Positions 7,384 to 14,729 of a DNA stretch of 25,460 bases are shown here, one piece after another (the stretch's first letter is position 1; each line of letters begins with the position of its first letter). Below the pieces are notes generated by a model that did not search any database, had not been told where the DNA came from, and saw nothing but the letters and a program-made list of their open reading frames with translations. The DNA lies in contig CAJUPL010000025.1 of NCBI GenBank assembly GCA_910588435.1, positions 1 through 25,460 of the forward strand. The letters run 5' to 3'. The position numbers and the translations under genes were made by a program. The DNA comes from an uncultured Eggerthellaceae bacterium. GTDB taxonomy: Bacteria > Actinomycetota > Coriobacteriia > Coriobacteriales > Eggerthellaceae.

Positions 7384-7441
7384 GCGCTTGCGTCTTCTGC
7401 GAACGGCTGGCCTGCAAGCGTGGCAACACTCCTGCTTGTAG

Positions 7442-7538
7442 GCGGCTGCAATGCAAGCGCCCACACTTGGGGGGGCGGCTGCGTCGGCAATGCCGACGCC
7501 CATTCCTGGGGGGGCGGCTGCGCTTGCAATGCAAGCGC
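7442..7538 (+). repeat. Three variable-stem hairpin units (cluster B)
   Basis: This cluster fills most of the gap 7384-7598. There are three direct units, each two 8-nt arms around AAT. Unit 1 (7442-7460) has arms GCGGCTGC and GCAAGCGC, which mispair at two positions. Unit 2 (7481-7499) has GCGTCGGC/GCCGACGC and unit 3 (7520-7538) GCGCTTGC/GCAAGCGC, both perfect. Units 1 and 2 are followed by CCCA and then a G tract; unit 3 by CCAACTC. The same stems recur at 12504, 12547 and 12587. Confidence 0.75.
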
Positions 7539-7598
7539 CAACTCTTGAGGGCGGGGTGGAGAAAGGTCAGCTATTCAGATTAGGAGGCATGAACAGCG

Positions 7599-8120
7599 TC
7601 AGGACAGGTCTTCGGGGAAGAACATGGCGTGGGCTTCGAAGAAGTCCTCTTCTGAGAACGGATCAGCTTGCGAGAACACCTGGTAGCGGCAGATGCCGTC
7701 ATCAACGAAGAGCTGTGTGTCCTTGAATCCTTCGCGCTCATAGAACGCCTTGCGACGCAGACGCTGCTCCATGTTCTGGCATTCTTCATCCAAAGGCTCG
7801 ATGTCCACCACCAAGGGCAATCCGCCGTTCCTCTCCTTGATGGTGCTCAGGATCTGGCCGCCGTAGCCCTTGGACCTGGCAGCGGGAGAGACTGCAAGGT
7901 AGAGCACGTAGACCGTGCTCTCAGTGCGCGCGGATAGCGTGAAACCAACCGGTTCCTGCTCGTCGTAGTAGACGATCAGCTCACGTCCGTCAGATACAGC
8001 ACGGTTAAGCATCTCCTCAAGCGTCATTTGCTCTTCTTTCGGAAATGCGCTCTCCATCAACCCTTGCACGAACTCTGCTTCAGGTGTGTTCGCGAACGCC
8101 TCTTTCATGATCAGTCCCAT
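7599..8120 (-). CDS. GNAT-family N-acetyltransferase
   Basis: A 173-residue protein with the GNAT fold. The acetyl-CoA-binding motif A is VSPAARSKGYGGQILSTI (RSKGYG fits the R/Q-x-x-G-x-G/A pattern) at about residues 77-94, after the strand VYVLYLAV. A C-terminal AFYEREGFKDT is the usual motif B (…FYexxGF). The start at 8120 is preferred because AGGAGG lies about 7 nt upstream; an alternative ATG is four codons in. It is monocistronic, between two repeat clusters. The substrate (small molecule or protein N-terminus) cannot be told from sequence. Confidence 0.85.
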   Translation of the reverse strand: MGLIMKEAFANTPEAEFVQGLMESAFPKEEQMTLEEMLNRAVSDGRELIVYYDEQEPVGFTLSARTESTVYVLYLAVSPAARSKGYGGQILSTIKERNGGLPLVVDIEPLDEECQNMEQRLRRKAFYEREGFKDTQLFVDDGICRYQVFSQADPFSEEDFFEAHAMFFPEDLS

Positions 8121-8188
8121 TCGGATCCCTCCTTCTGTGAATCACATCTTAAAGGCAGAGCGTGGATTTTGCTCCCTCCCATGAGTGG

Positions 8189-8373
8189 GCGTCTCCATTG
8201 GAGACGCAGCATTGCGATGAGCAATGCGTAACGCAGGCGATGAGCCTGCGAACACCCGGAACAAGGCAACTGGTCAGGCACCCTAGCCTGGCGCAAAACA
8301 TCAATCCGGGTGTTTCGGGCTGCCGCCCTCATTACGCTGTGCTGGCGCACAGCTGCGTTCGCAATGCGAACGC
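8189..8373 (+). repeat. Composite structured element flanked by inverted hairpin units (copy C)
   Basis: Stems in order are GCGTCTCC/GGAGACGC (8189-8207, ATT loop), GCATTGC/GCAATGC (8209-8227) and CGCAGGC/GCCTGCG (8232-8250). A 10-bp closing stem follows, AACACCCGGA with TCCGGGTGTT (8251-8260, 8305-8314). It encloses CAGGC/GCCTG (8275-8279, 8286-8290). Then come GGGC/GCCC (8317-8328), GCTGTGC/GCACAGC (8336-8353) and GCGTTCGC/GCGAACGC (8355-8373, AAT loop). The first and last units are in opposite orientation, with GTGGGCG and CGCCCAC at the outer ends. No open frame of credible coding character covers it. It may be a BIME-like mobile repeat or a non-coding RNA. Confidence 0.7.
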
Positions 8374-8391
8374 CCACACTTGAGGGGGGGC

Positions 8392-8460
8392 AGCTGAGAT
8401 TGTGATGCAAGCGCCCACACTTGGGGGGGGGTAGCTGTGACAAGCAATGCAATCGCCCAC
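8392..8460 (+). repeat. Two degenerate hairpin units with G tract (cluster C, downstream)
   Basis: Two decayed units follow the element at 8189-8373, each keeping AGCTG at the left and CGCCCACA at the right. In the first, only the right arm GCAAGCGC survives. In the second, GCAATGCAATCGC is left. A run of nine G lies between them. They mark the family's decay products. Confidence 0.5.
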
Positions 8461-8483
8461 ATGAGGGGTTCCCGGTTGATGCA

Positions 8484-8506
8484 GGCGCGCACATCATGTG
8501 CGCGCC
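8484..8506. repeat. Perfect 11-bp inverted repeat
   Basis: GGCGCGCACAT (8484-8494) is followed by one C and the complement ATGTGCGCGCC (8496-8506). It is unrelated in sequence to the AAT-loop units. No T tract follows, so a terminator is not supported. Confidence 0.6.
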
Positions 8507-8561
8507 AAGGCCGCTACAGGCATGTGAGCGTCAAGCGAACATGACTGTTAAAGGCCGTAGT

Positions 8562-8601
8562 AAAAGTGCACAGGCATGCACTTTGCCTGTGCAGCACTTT
8601 T
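8562..8601 (-). terminator. Long hairpin, possible bidirectional terminator
   Basis: AAAAGT (8562-8567) pairs with ACTTTT (8596-8601). Inside, GCACAGGCA (8568-8576) pairs with TGCCTGTGC (8584-8592), with a 3-nt bulge at 8593-8595 and a 7-nt loop. On the minus strand the stem ends in ACTTTTAC, so it could stop transcripts from the gene ending at 8728. T-run quality is modest on both strands. Confidence 0.45.
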
Positions 8602-8618
8602 GGGGCAGCAAGCTTAAT

Positions 8619-8699
8619 CGGAAGGTGCGCAGTTGATCTGCGCACCTCTGTGAGCAGATCTGACCTGCAGGGGTGCGCACGTGAAGTGCGCACCTTCCG
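8619..8699. repeat. Nested inverted repeats with four copies of GGTGCGCA
   Basis: AGGTGCGCA/TGCGCACCT (8623-8631, 8639-8647) and GGTGCGCAC/GTGCGCACC (8672-8680, 8686-8694) are two local hairpins. In addition, the outer arms CGGAAGGTGCGCA (8619-8631) and TGCGCACCTTCCG (8687-8699) are perfectly complementary over 13 bp. The region can thus fold as two hairpins or as one large arm. No gene was seen in 8639-8727. Confidence 0.6.
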
Positions 8700-8727
8700 A
8701 AAGAGCGTTGGGTAGCAAGCCCAAGCC

Positions 8728-9843
8728 TCAGTCATCTCCCATGAAGGCGTTCACGGAAAGGCAGGTGATGCCGCAGAGGATGCCGCCGATGGGCCACGCA
8801 AGCCAGAAGTATGCTGAATGATATTCAGGCACGAATAGCATGACCAGCCCCGCTATGGTGGCTATCAGCATGATGATGCCGCAGAGGCTGCCAGTGATCT
8901 GGCCCTTGCGATGTTTGCGGGAAAGGCGCGAACGGGCGCGTTCGATCTCATCGTCAGTTGCTTCCGACACTCCAAGCATCGTGCAGATCTGCTCGTTGGT
9001 ATATGTGCTGCGCAAGGTGGCGGCATCCATGGATTGCAAACCCTCCCAAAGGTCTCCTTCAGCCAGCGCCATCTCGCGAGCCTGGTTGTAGTTCGCCACG
9101 TTCAGGCGGCTGAGCATGATGGAGCCGTAGATGATGAGCCCTGCTGCCACGGCTATGAAGGCCATCATCACAGCAGCCAGTTCAAGCTGGATGAGCTCTG
9201 AGGCCCCATCGCTCAAGGCCATGATCACGATGCCTGCGAATATGAGCGCAACACCCGTCACGAGCAAGATAGCGAACAGGCGCTGCGTCCTTTGCCTGTC
9301 CTCGGCTGTGTAGAAGTCCTGGATGAAGGGGTGCGCGCGTTGGAAGTCCGCATGCCGCATGCCGCCTGCAAGGAGGAGCGCTAGGCCGGCCACGATGCCG
9401 ATGAACAATGGTATGAGGGAGAGTGCTTCGGATGATGGGCTGTGCCCTTCAGCCCAGCCCATCACTGCCATGAGGAGCGCAACTCCTAGGAGGATCGCGC
9501 TCACGCCCATTGCGATCTTCCTGGCGAACACGCGCATGTGCTCGTCATAGCCGCAAACGTCTTGAGGCGGTGCGCCGGCGCTTGCGCGAAGGGCTGCTGC
9601 CTTGGCCTGCGCCACGGGGGTGGCGGCCTTTTGCGTCACGTCCCCTTGCACGAGGTCATCTAGGGTGACGTCGAAGATCTGGCAGAGCTTCAGCAGCTTG
9701 TCCATCTCTGGATAGGACCTCTCCGCCTCCCATTTCGTGACCGATTGCCGGCTCACGCCCAAGAGCATCGCCAGCTGCTCTTGCGTCATGGATTGAGAGG
9801 CGCGCAGGTATTGAAGATTGTCTCGAAAGCTCATCAAGCTCAT
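8728..9843 (-). CDS. Xre-type DNA-binding membrane protein
   Basis: A 371-residue protein. The N-terminal helix-turn-helix (about residues 5-60) reads LRASQSMTQEQLAMLLGVSRQSVTKWEAERSYPEMDKLLKLCQIFDVTLDDLV. After a linker come hydrophobic segments near residues 110-135, 148-165, 190-215, 222-248 and 320-360, with a cytoplasmic-looking Arg/Lys-rich stretch before the last pair. It is probably a membrane-tethered regulator or a sensor for envelope stress. Fusions of Xre domains to multi-pass membrane parts are common in Gram-positive bacteria and rarely characterised. ATG 9843 and ATG 9834 are both possible starts, and neither has a strong ribosome-binding site. Confidence 0.75.
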   Translation of the reverse strand: MSLMSFRDNLQYLRASQSMTQEQLAMLLGVSRQSVTKWEAERSYPEMDKLLKLCQIFDVTLDDLVQGDVTQKAATPVAQAKAAALRASAGAPPQDVCGYDEHMRVFARKIAMGVSAILLGVALLMAVMGWAEGHSPSSEALSLIPLFIGIVAGLALLLAGGMRHADFQRAHPFIQDFYTAEDRQRTQRLFAILLVTGVALIFAGIVIMALSDGASELIQLELAAVMMAFIAVAAGLIIYGSIMLSRLNVANYNQAREMALAEGDLWEGLQSMDAATLRSTYTNEQICTMLGVSEATDDEIERARSRLSRKHRKGQITGSLCGIIMLIATIAGLVMLFVPEYHSAYFWLAWPIGGILCGITCLSVNAFMGDD

Positions 9844-9943
9844 CTTTCTCTTCGGGGAACGAACGCCTCAAATCTACCTACCTGAATAGTAGCTCACCAC
9901 CAACTTGAGGAAGCTTTTCCTGCAACCTGCATGCGCCTTCTGG

Positions 9944-9973
9944 TTGCTGACCCCAGGTCAGGGCACCTGTATC
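9944..9973 (+). promoter_or_regulatory. Possible promoter and operator of the merR gene
   Basis: CTGACC-CCA-GGTCAG (9947-9961) is a perfect inverted repeat. It overlaps a weak TTGCTG/TGTATC promoter (9944-9949, 9968-9973) with an 18-bp spacer. MerR regulators usually bind dyads inside long spacers, so autoregulation is plausible. The symmetry is seen; the rest is inferred. The other parts of the 9844-10069 gap show nothing clear. Confidence 0.3.
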
Positions 9974-10069
9974 GCGAACGTGGCATTGCGGATGCCTGCA
10001 GGAGGGGCGGCAGCTTCCATGATGCGGCGGTAGAATGCGATGAGCAAGGACGGAGCATAGAGGGATCAT

Positions 10070-10879
10070 ATGAGAAGCGCTGAGATAGCCAAGATCGCGA
10101 ACGTGAGCACCAGGACCCTTCGCCACTACCATCAGATGGGGCTTATCCCTGAGCCGCCGCGCCATGCGAATAGCTACCGTGACTACAGCGCGGCTGACCT
10201 GGCGCTGCTCCTTCGCATCAAGCGCCTGGCTGCGCTTGGGTTCGCGCTCTCTGACATAAAGGGCATGCTGGATGATGAGGCGCGGGCAGGCGGGGCGCCC
10301 TCAGCACTCCAAGAGGATGCGCTGGAGCGGCTTGATGCGGAGCTTGAGCAACAGATAGAGCAGCTGCAAGAGCAACGGCGCGTGATCGCTGCGCTTCGGG
10401 CCGAGCAGCTGGACCCGGCGCTACCTGTCAGGTTCGCGAAGGCGGTCAAGCGGCTCTACAGGCCAGATGAGCATGCGAAAGGCGCTGAGCCTGCAACGCA
10501 GCAGAGCGCGGTGATGGCTGTTGTGGGTCATGTGTACACCGACGCTGATGTGGCTGAGCTTGAGCGCATCGTGGATGAAGCCGAGCGGCTTGGTCTGCTT
10601 GATGCCCTGCAAGAGATGGAGCGCCGGATAGAGCAGCTTCCAGCGGACACGTCAGAGGATGAGCGGGCCGAATTGGTGGACGGCGCCATGCACGTGCTTC
10701 GGCCATTGCTTCCTTGCTTCAGCGCAGAGAACTGGGAGGATGACCCGAATGAGGACATCTGGCGCTTGGTGGATTCGCTGCAAGCGGAGTCCGTGAACGA
10801 GGCGCAGCTAGACGTCAACCAGAGGATCGAAGAGGCGCTGCTGGCTGAGATCCGCAAGCAGGCTTCGCGGCGTTCGTGA
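10070..10879 (+). CDS. MerR-family transcription regulator
   Basis: A 269-residue protein. The N-terminal winged helix is MRSAEIAKIANVSTRTLRHYHQMGLIPEPPRHANSYRDYSAADLALLLRIKRLAALGFALSDIKGML, followed by the usual long dimerisation helix (about 75-115, rich in Glu, Gln and Leu). The roughly 150-residue C-terminal part is acidic and helical, without the Cys residues of metal-sensing members, so it more likely binds a drug or small molecule. The start ATG has GAGGG 5 nt upstream. It lies 90 nt before an MFS transporter gene on the same strand, whose promoter carries a MerR-type dyad. The pair is probably a regulated efflux module. Confidence 0.87.
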   Translation: MRSAEIAKIANVSTRTLRHYHQMGLIPEPPRHANSYRDYSAADLALLLRIKRLAALGFALSDIKGMLDDEARAGGAPSALQEDALERLDAELEQQIEQLQEQRRVIAALRAEQLDPALPVRFAKAVKRLYRPDEHAKGAEPATQQSAVMAVVGHVYTDADVAELERIVDEAERLGLLDALQEMERRIEQLPADTSEDERAELVDGAMHVLRPLLPCFSAENWEDDPNEDIWRLVDSLQAESVNEAQLDVNQRIEEALLAEIRKQASRRS

Positions 10880-10897
10880 GCCTTTCGTGGATGCGCC

Positions 10898-10928
10898 TTG
10901 ACTTAGACGCTACGTCATAGTTTCAAAT
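10898..10928 (+). promoter_or_regulatory. MerR-type promoter with 19-bp spacer before the MFS gene
   Basis: TTGACT (10898-10903) and TCAAAT (10923-10928) are 19 bp apart, the elongated spacing typical of MerR-activated promoters. Within the spacer, ACTTAGACG (10901-10909) and CGTCATAGT (10913-10921) form an inverted repeat, 7 of 9 positions, around CTA. This is a strong pointer to control by the upstream merR gene. Confidence 0.6.
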
Positions 10929-10969
10929 GCTCCTTGCATGCAAGATGTCGTGGAGAAGGGGAGCATAGG

Positions 10970-12271
10970 ATGCAAGGCATCGAACGCGAGCAAAGCGAAC
11001 AGAGCAAGCAGAGCGCACAAAGCGAACAGATTGAACAGGCAAAGCGCCTGCCAGCTACCACAATCAGATTCGTCATATCCGGCGCGCTGTCGTTGCTCGG
11101 GAACTCCATTGCGGGCGTGGTGATCCCGCTCGTGTTGCTTGCCCGCACGGGAGATGCGCTTGCCGCTGGAACGCTCGCGCTCATATGCGCCGTCCCGCAG
11201 ATGCTGGTGGGGCTTCTGGGCGGCGCGCTCCTTGACCGCGTGAACAGGCGAAGCGTGTCCATCATCTCCGACATCGTCTCAGCAGCAAGCGTCGCGCTTC
11301 TGCCAGTGGTTGACATCATCTGGGGGCTTGACTTCGGGTGGTTCGTGATCTTGGGCCTTCTGGGCGCCATCGGGGACATCCCAGGCATGACCGCTCGCGA
11401 CACGCTGCTGCCTGAAGTGGTGAAGCGCGACGGCATAGACCTCCAGCGCTTCCTTGGCATCGCCCAATCGCTGGAATCCATGGTCACCATCATCGGCCCG
11501 GCGCTTGCCGCGCTCCTCATCGGCTTCGGCACGGACAGCGCCGCGCTCTGGGTCACCGCCGCCCTGTCGTTGCTTGCGGCCCTGATCACGCTCACGCTCC
11601 CGCGCAGCCTAGGCCGCATTTCGAACGGGGCCGGCACGCAGGGTCAGGCGCATGGCAAAGGCGTGCTGGCGCTTGCGAAGCACTCGCTCACGGAGGGCGT
11701 TCGCGTGCTGTTCAAGGAGGACGCCATCCTGCGCACGTCCATGCTGCTCACTTTCGGGATAGTCATGGTGCTCGGGAGCTTCCAGGGGCTTGTGCTGCCA
11801 TTCCGCTTCACAGAGCTTGGCGAGCCTGCGCTTCTGGGGTATGTGCTCTCCGCCATGTCAGCGGGTCTTCTGGTTGGATCGCTTGCCTACACGGCGCTTG
11901 CGAAAAGGGCCAGCAAGAGGGCGTGGTTCGCCATGTCGCTTGTGGGCATGGCTGTTGCCGTTTGCGCGCTTGGGCTCCTGCCGCCTTATCCGGTGATGTT
12001 CGCGGCTGCTCTGTTCTTGGGATTCTCCGCTGGCCCTGCATCGGCGCTTCTTGGTTTCTTCGCCTATGACCGCATCCCGGCGGACAGGCGTGGAAGCGCG
12101 CTTGGCACGCAGAACGCGCTGATGCTAGTGGCAGCGCCAGTGGCTGTGTTCGCCATCTCTGTGGTGGTTGAGGTCTGGGGTGTGGGCATAGGCGCCATCG
12201 TGCTAACCTCTTGCTGGCTTGCCATCACGATCTGGGCGCTTGCCACGAAGACCATGCGCAACCTTGGGTGA
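10970..12271 (+). CDS. MFS-family efflux transporter
   Basis: A 433-residue membrane protein of about twelve hydrophobic segments, beginning near residue 30 (FVISGALSLLGNSIAGVVIPLVLL). The loop LLGGALLDRVNRRSV matches the MFS motif A (G-x-x-x-D-R-x-x-R-R) between the second and third helices. Its organisation resembles the MFS_3 group of putative drug exporters (macrolide-type and others). The start at 10970 has AAGGGGAG upstream; a longer frame from TTG 10934 has no such site. The first 25 residues are an unusual hydrophilic repeat of Glu-Gln-Ser, encoded by degenerate 9-bp repeats. It probably works with the MerR regulator as efflux of an unknown compound. Confidence 0.85.
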   Translation: MQGIEREQSEQSKQSAQSEQIEQAKRLPATTIRFVISGALSLLGNSIAGVVIPLVLLARTGDALAAGTLALICAVPQMLVGLLGGALLDRVNRRSVSIISDIVSAASVALLPVVDIIWGLDFGWFVILGLLGAIGDIPGMTARDTLLPEVVKRDGIDLQRFLGIAQSLESMVTIIGPALAALLIGFGTDSAALWVTAALSLLAALITLTLPRSLGRISNGAGTQGQAHGKGVLALAKHSLTEGVRVLFKEDAILRTSMLLTFGIVMVLGSFQGLVLPFRFTELGEPALLGYVLSAMSAGLLVGSLAYTALAKRASKRAWFAMSLVGMAVAVCALGLLPPYPVMFAAALFLGFSAGPASALLGFFAYDRIPADRRGSALGTQNALMLVAAPVAVFAISVVVEVWGVGIGAIVLTSCWLAITIWALATKTMRNLG

Positions 12272-12299
12272 AGGCCCTGCGTTCCCCCTCCTCCTGTGG

Positions 12300-12318
12300 G
12301 CGGCTGCATTGCAGCCGC
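12300..12318 (-). repeat. Single variable-stem hairpin unit, inverted orientation (cluster D)
   Basis: GCGGCTGC-ATT-GCAGCCGC, a perfect 8-bp stem preceded by GTGG. It follows the MFS stop by 29 nt and could also act in 3'-end formation. The sequence equals the unit at 12637-12655 in opposite orientation. Confidence 0.7.
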
Positions 12319-12339
12319 AGTTGCACTCCCTACCTGTGG

Positions 12340-12522
12340 GCGCTTCCATTGGAAGCGCAGTTGCACGTTAGTGCAACGTAACGCAGGCGATAGCCTGCGA
12401 ACACCCGGAACAGAGCAACTGGTCAGGCCAGCTAGCCTGGCGCAGCACAGCTATCCGGGTGTTTCGGGCTGCCGCCCTCATTTCGCTGTGCTAGCGCACA
12501 GCTGCGCTTGCAATGCAAGCGC
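12340..12522 (+). repeat. Composite structured element flanked by inverted hairpin units (copy D)
   Basis: Same order of stems as the copy at 8189-8373. GCGCTTCC/GGAAGCGC (12340-12358, ATT loop) is followed by GTTGCAC/GTGCAAC (12360-12377), CGCAGGC/GCCTGCG (12382-12399) and AACACCCGGA/TCCGGGTGTT (12400-12409, 12454-12463). Then come GCTGTGC/GCACAGC (12485-12502) and GCGCTTGC/GCAAGCGC (12504-12522, AAT loop). The core from 12378 is nearly identical to copy C. The first, second and last stems differ from copy C in both arms, so pairing is kept. Confidence 0.7.
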
Positions 12523-12540
12523 CCACACTTGGGGGGGGGC

Positions 12541-12655
12541 ACAGCTGCGTCGGCAATGCCGACGCCCACTCCTGAAGGGCACAGCTGCGTCGGCAATGCC
12601 GACGCCCACTCCTGAAAAAAAAGGGGGGGGGTAGCTGCGGCTGCAATGCAGCCGC
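12541..12655 (+). repeat. Tandem variable-stem hairpin units with A/G tract (cluster D)
   Basis: Two 40-bp tandem copies (12541-12580 and 12581-12620, 36 of 40 identical) each carry GCGTCGGC-AAT-GCCGACGC. A run of eight A and nine G follows, then a third unit with GCGGCTGC-AAT-GCAGCCGC (12637-12655). All three stems are perfect. Left context AGCTG and right context CCCAC are conserved. Together with the neighbouring repeats they fill the gap 12272-12695. Confidence 0.75.
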
Positions 12656-12695
12656 CCACGATGATGGGAGGCTGCCCACAGGAGGGAAAGGATGC

Positions 12696-13148
12696 CTACA
12701 GGGTCAGCTGTTGGATGTAGACGTCATTGCGGAGCTCACGGGCGTGATCTGGGTCCAGCTTGCCAGCGCGCGACATCTCCTTGATGAGGTCAAGCTCACG
12801 CGTCAGCGCTTGCGCTTGCACATCCTCAACGGCGTCATAGACGTTCCTAAGCGCACGCAGATGCGCGCTCACGCTGAGCCCCGGATCCTGAGCGCTGGCA
12901 TCTGGCAGATCTGATGCATCCAGGCCAAGTTCGCGAACCTCCGCGTCCATCTCCTCAACCTTGTCATACAGCTCATCGCATGCCTTGGCCTCCGCACGCG
13001 CCTCTTTCGCCACCTCAGGGGTGGCGCGCTTGGCAAGCTCTACCAGCCTGTTCGCGTATCTCTTCATGACGATCACCGTTGCCGGCTCATCCACCTCGCA
13101 CGCGTCTGTGATCCTCACCGCCGCATCCCCCTTGACCGCGCCCGTCAT
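12696..13148 (-). pseudogene. C-terminal part of the CPA1 antiporter, cut off by an in-frame stop
   Basis: A 150-residue, helix-rich, highly charged soluble segment with no start signal. The first ATG (13148) lies in the same frame as the antiporter gene upstream, only three codons after its TAA (13160-13158), and no Shine-Dalgarno sequence precedes it. Joined, the two parts would give about 600 residues, the normal size for Gram-positive CPA1 antiporters with a cytosolic tail. I therefore read it as the detached tail of that protein rather than an independent gene. Whether it is expressed (read-through, re-initiation) or dead is open; a sequencing error or true separate gene is also possible. 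Confidence 0.6.
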
Positions 13149-13157
13149 GTGCGCGTC

Positions 13158-14495
13158 TTACTGGATGGAGGCCATCACGTCCATGACCAGCCGAACCTCG
13201 GCATCCACCTGACGCTTCGTGCGCTTGGAATCGCGCTTGTGGGGGACCAGCTTCGGCACTGCGAAGTTCGCCAGCAGGAGCGTGCATAGGATCACGCCCG
13301 ATGCCAAGGAGATGAGCGCCTCGCGCGCGGGGAAGCCGTCTGCGCCGATGAGCGTGGCGGGGATCGTCAGCATGAGGGATAGCGTGATGCCGCCTTTGGG
13401 TCCTGCGAACGCCATGGCAAGCGCGCTCTTGAAGTGCTCTCTGTCCGCCAGCATTCGGATGGGTTGGCGGCGCGCCATGCAGTCCACGATGTCCATGCCA
13501 GCTATCCAGATGAAGCGGACGGCTTCTAGGACGAAGGTCAGTGCAAGGGAGATGCTCACGAACAGGAGCGCGTCTTGCAGGCCGCCATCGGCTGCCGGGG
13601 CCAGCGCGCGTGGGAGCTGCATCCCCAAGAGCACGAAGATGATACCGTTCAGGATGAACCCGATCGTCTCCCAGACGCCCTTTGCCTGCAGCTTCTGGCG
13701 CGCGGTTTGCGCGTTGTGCCTGTGTGGCATGAGCGACATCACGAGGCCTGCGCTCACAACGGCGATGACCGCCCCGATATGGATCTGCTTGGCTGCCAGG
13801 TAGATGACGAACGGGAGCAAGAGCTCAAGGGTGACGTGCAGGTTCGGGCTATCGATGCCGCGGCGGCGGATGAGCTCCAGCAAAAGCCATGCAATGAGCC
13901 CCATGAGCGCGCCTCCCAGCATGCCTCCGAAGAGATCCAGTGCGAACTCTTCGCCCGCGTGAGCAAGCGAGAGCGCGCCGGATGCGGCGAATCCGATGGC
14001 CGTCTTGAAGACCACCGTGCCCGTCACGTCATTGAAGAGCGCCTCTCCTTGAAGTAGCGTCTCATGGCGCTTGCCGAATCGGAAGTCCTTCGAGAGCTCC
14101 GTTACCGCCACGGCGTCCGTGGAACCCATGGCGGCACCGAAGGCGAGCGCTGCTGCAAGCGGGATGGCGGGCAGTAGCGCATACAAGGTGAACCCCACAG
14201 CCACCACTGTTGCCAGCACGAGACCAACAGCAAGGGATGCTATCCCCCACCTGGAGCTCCATAGCGCGCCTGAGTCCACATGGCGGGACTCGTTGAAGTG
14301 GAGCGGCGCTATGAAGAGGATCAGCAGGAGCTCTGCATCTAGGCCCGCCTCCACTGGGAATGCGATGAGCGCCGCCATGAGAGCGCCGAGGCCGATCTGC
14401 ACCAGAGGCAGGGATAGCGGTGGGAGCAGTCGGTCGAGGATGCTGCTTGCCACAACAGCAGCAAGCAAGAACAGTATCAGCTCAAGTGCCTCCAT
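13158..14495 (-). CDS. Na+/H+ antiporter of the CPA1 (NhaP/NHE) family, membrane part
   Basis: A 445-residue membrane protein of about twelve hydrophobic segments that would exchange Na+ (or K+) for H+. CPA1 motifs are seen: GSTDAVAVTEL and GEALFNDVTGTVVFK, whose Asn-Asp pair is the ion-binding signature. An ILNGIIFVLLGMQLP segment and AGPKGGITLSLMLTIP near the C-terminus also match the family. The start ATG 14495 has GGGAGG upstream. The frame ends at TAA 13160-13158, right after the membrane domain, and continues in frame for another 150 residues that look like the missing cytosolic tail. The transport part may still work alone. Confidence 0.85.
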   Translation of the reverse strand: MEALELILFLLAAVVASSILDRLLPPLSLPLVQIGLGALMAALIAFPVEAGLDAELLLILFIAPLHFNESRHVDSGALWSSRWGIASLAVGLVLATVVAVGFTLYALLPAIPLAAALAFGAAMGSTDAVAVTELSKDFRFGKRHETLLQGEALFNDVTGTVVFKTAIGFAASGALSLAHAGEEFALDLFGGMLGGALMGLIAWLLLELIRRRGIDSPNLHVTLELLLPFVIYLAAKQIHIGAVIAVVSAGLVMSLMPHRHNAQTARQKLQAKGVWETIGFILNGIIFVLLGMQLPRALAPAADGGLQDALLFVSISLALTFVLEAVRFIWIAGMDIVDCMARRQPIRMLADREHFKSALAMAFAGPKGGITLSLMLTIPATLIGADGFPAREALISLASGVILCTLLLANFAVPKLVPHKRDSKRTKRQVDAEVRLVMDVMASIQ

Positions 14496-14561
14496 GCGCC
14501 TCCCTCTCCCTGGTCCGCCAATCTTACTGCATGAGCCAAGGGGTCAGGTCAGGAGGGCAGC

Positions 14562-14707
14562 GTAATGAGGGTGTCAGCCCGGAATGCTCGGACAGCTGGT
14601 CTGCGCCAGGCAAGATTGTCTGAGCTGATGCTGGGTGCCGGGTGCTCTTGCCCTGTCGGGCAAGTTACGCATTGCTCATCGCAATGCTGCGTCTCCAATG
14701 GAGACGC
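14562..14707 (-). repeat. Composite structured element, partial (copy E)
   Basis: Read on the minus strand it starts with GCGTCTCC-ATT-GGAGACGC (14707-14689). It continues with GCATTGC/GCAATGC (14687-14669, loop GATGA, identical to copy C) and CTTGCCC/GGGCAAG (14664-14647), which replaces the CGCAGGC/GCCTGCG of copies C and D. The words GCCTGGCGCA, CGGGCTG and CCCTCATTACG are shared with copy C. The closing stem is weakened, and the last two hairpins are missing. Confidence 0.6.
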
Positions 14708-14729
14708 CCACAGATAGGGGGACAATGCT

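Noticed and set aside
8301..8497. Short open frames over the repeats at 8160-8500 and the like at 12290-12680
   Set aside because: The frames follow the repeat units (repeated words such as GACIA and ASALPTQ on translation) and so reflect the repeat sequence, not protein coding.
12541..12620. CRISPR-like tandem repeat of 40 bp
   Set aside because: Only two full copies, no unique spacers between them, each copy is a hairpin unit of a family found in other gaps, and no cas gene is present.
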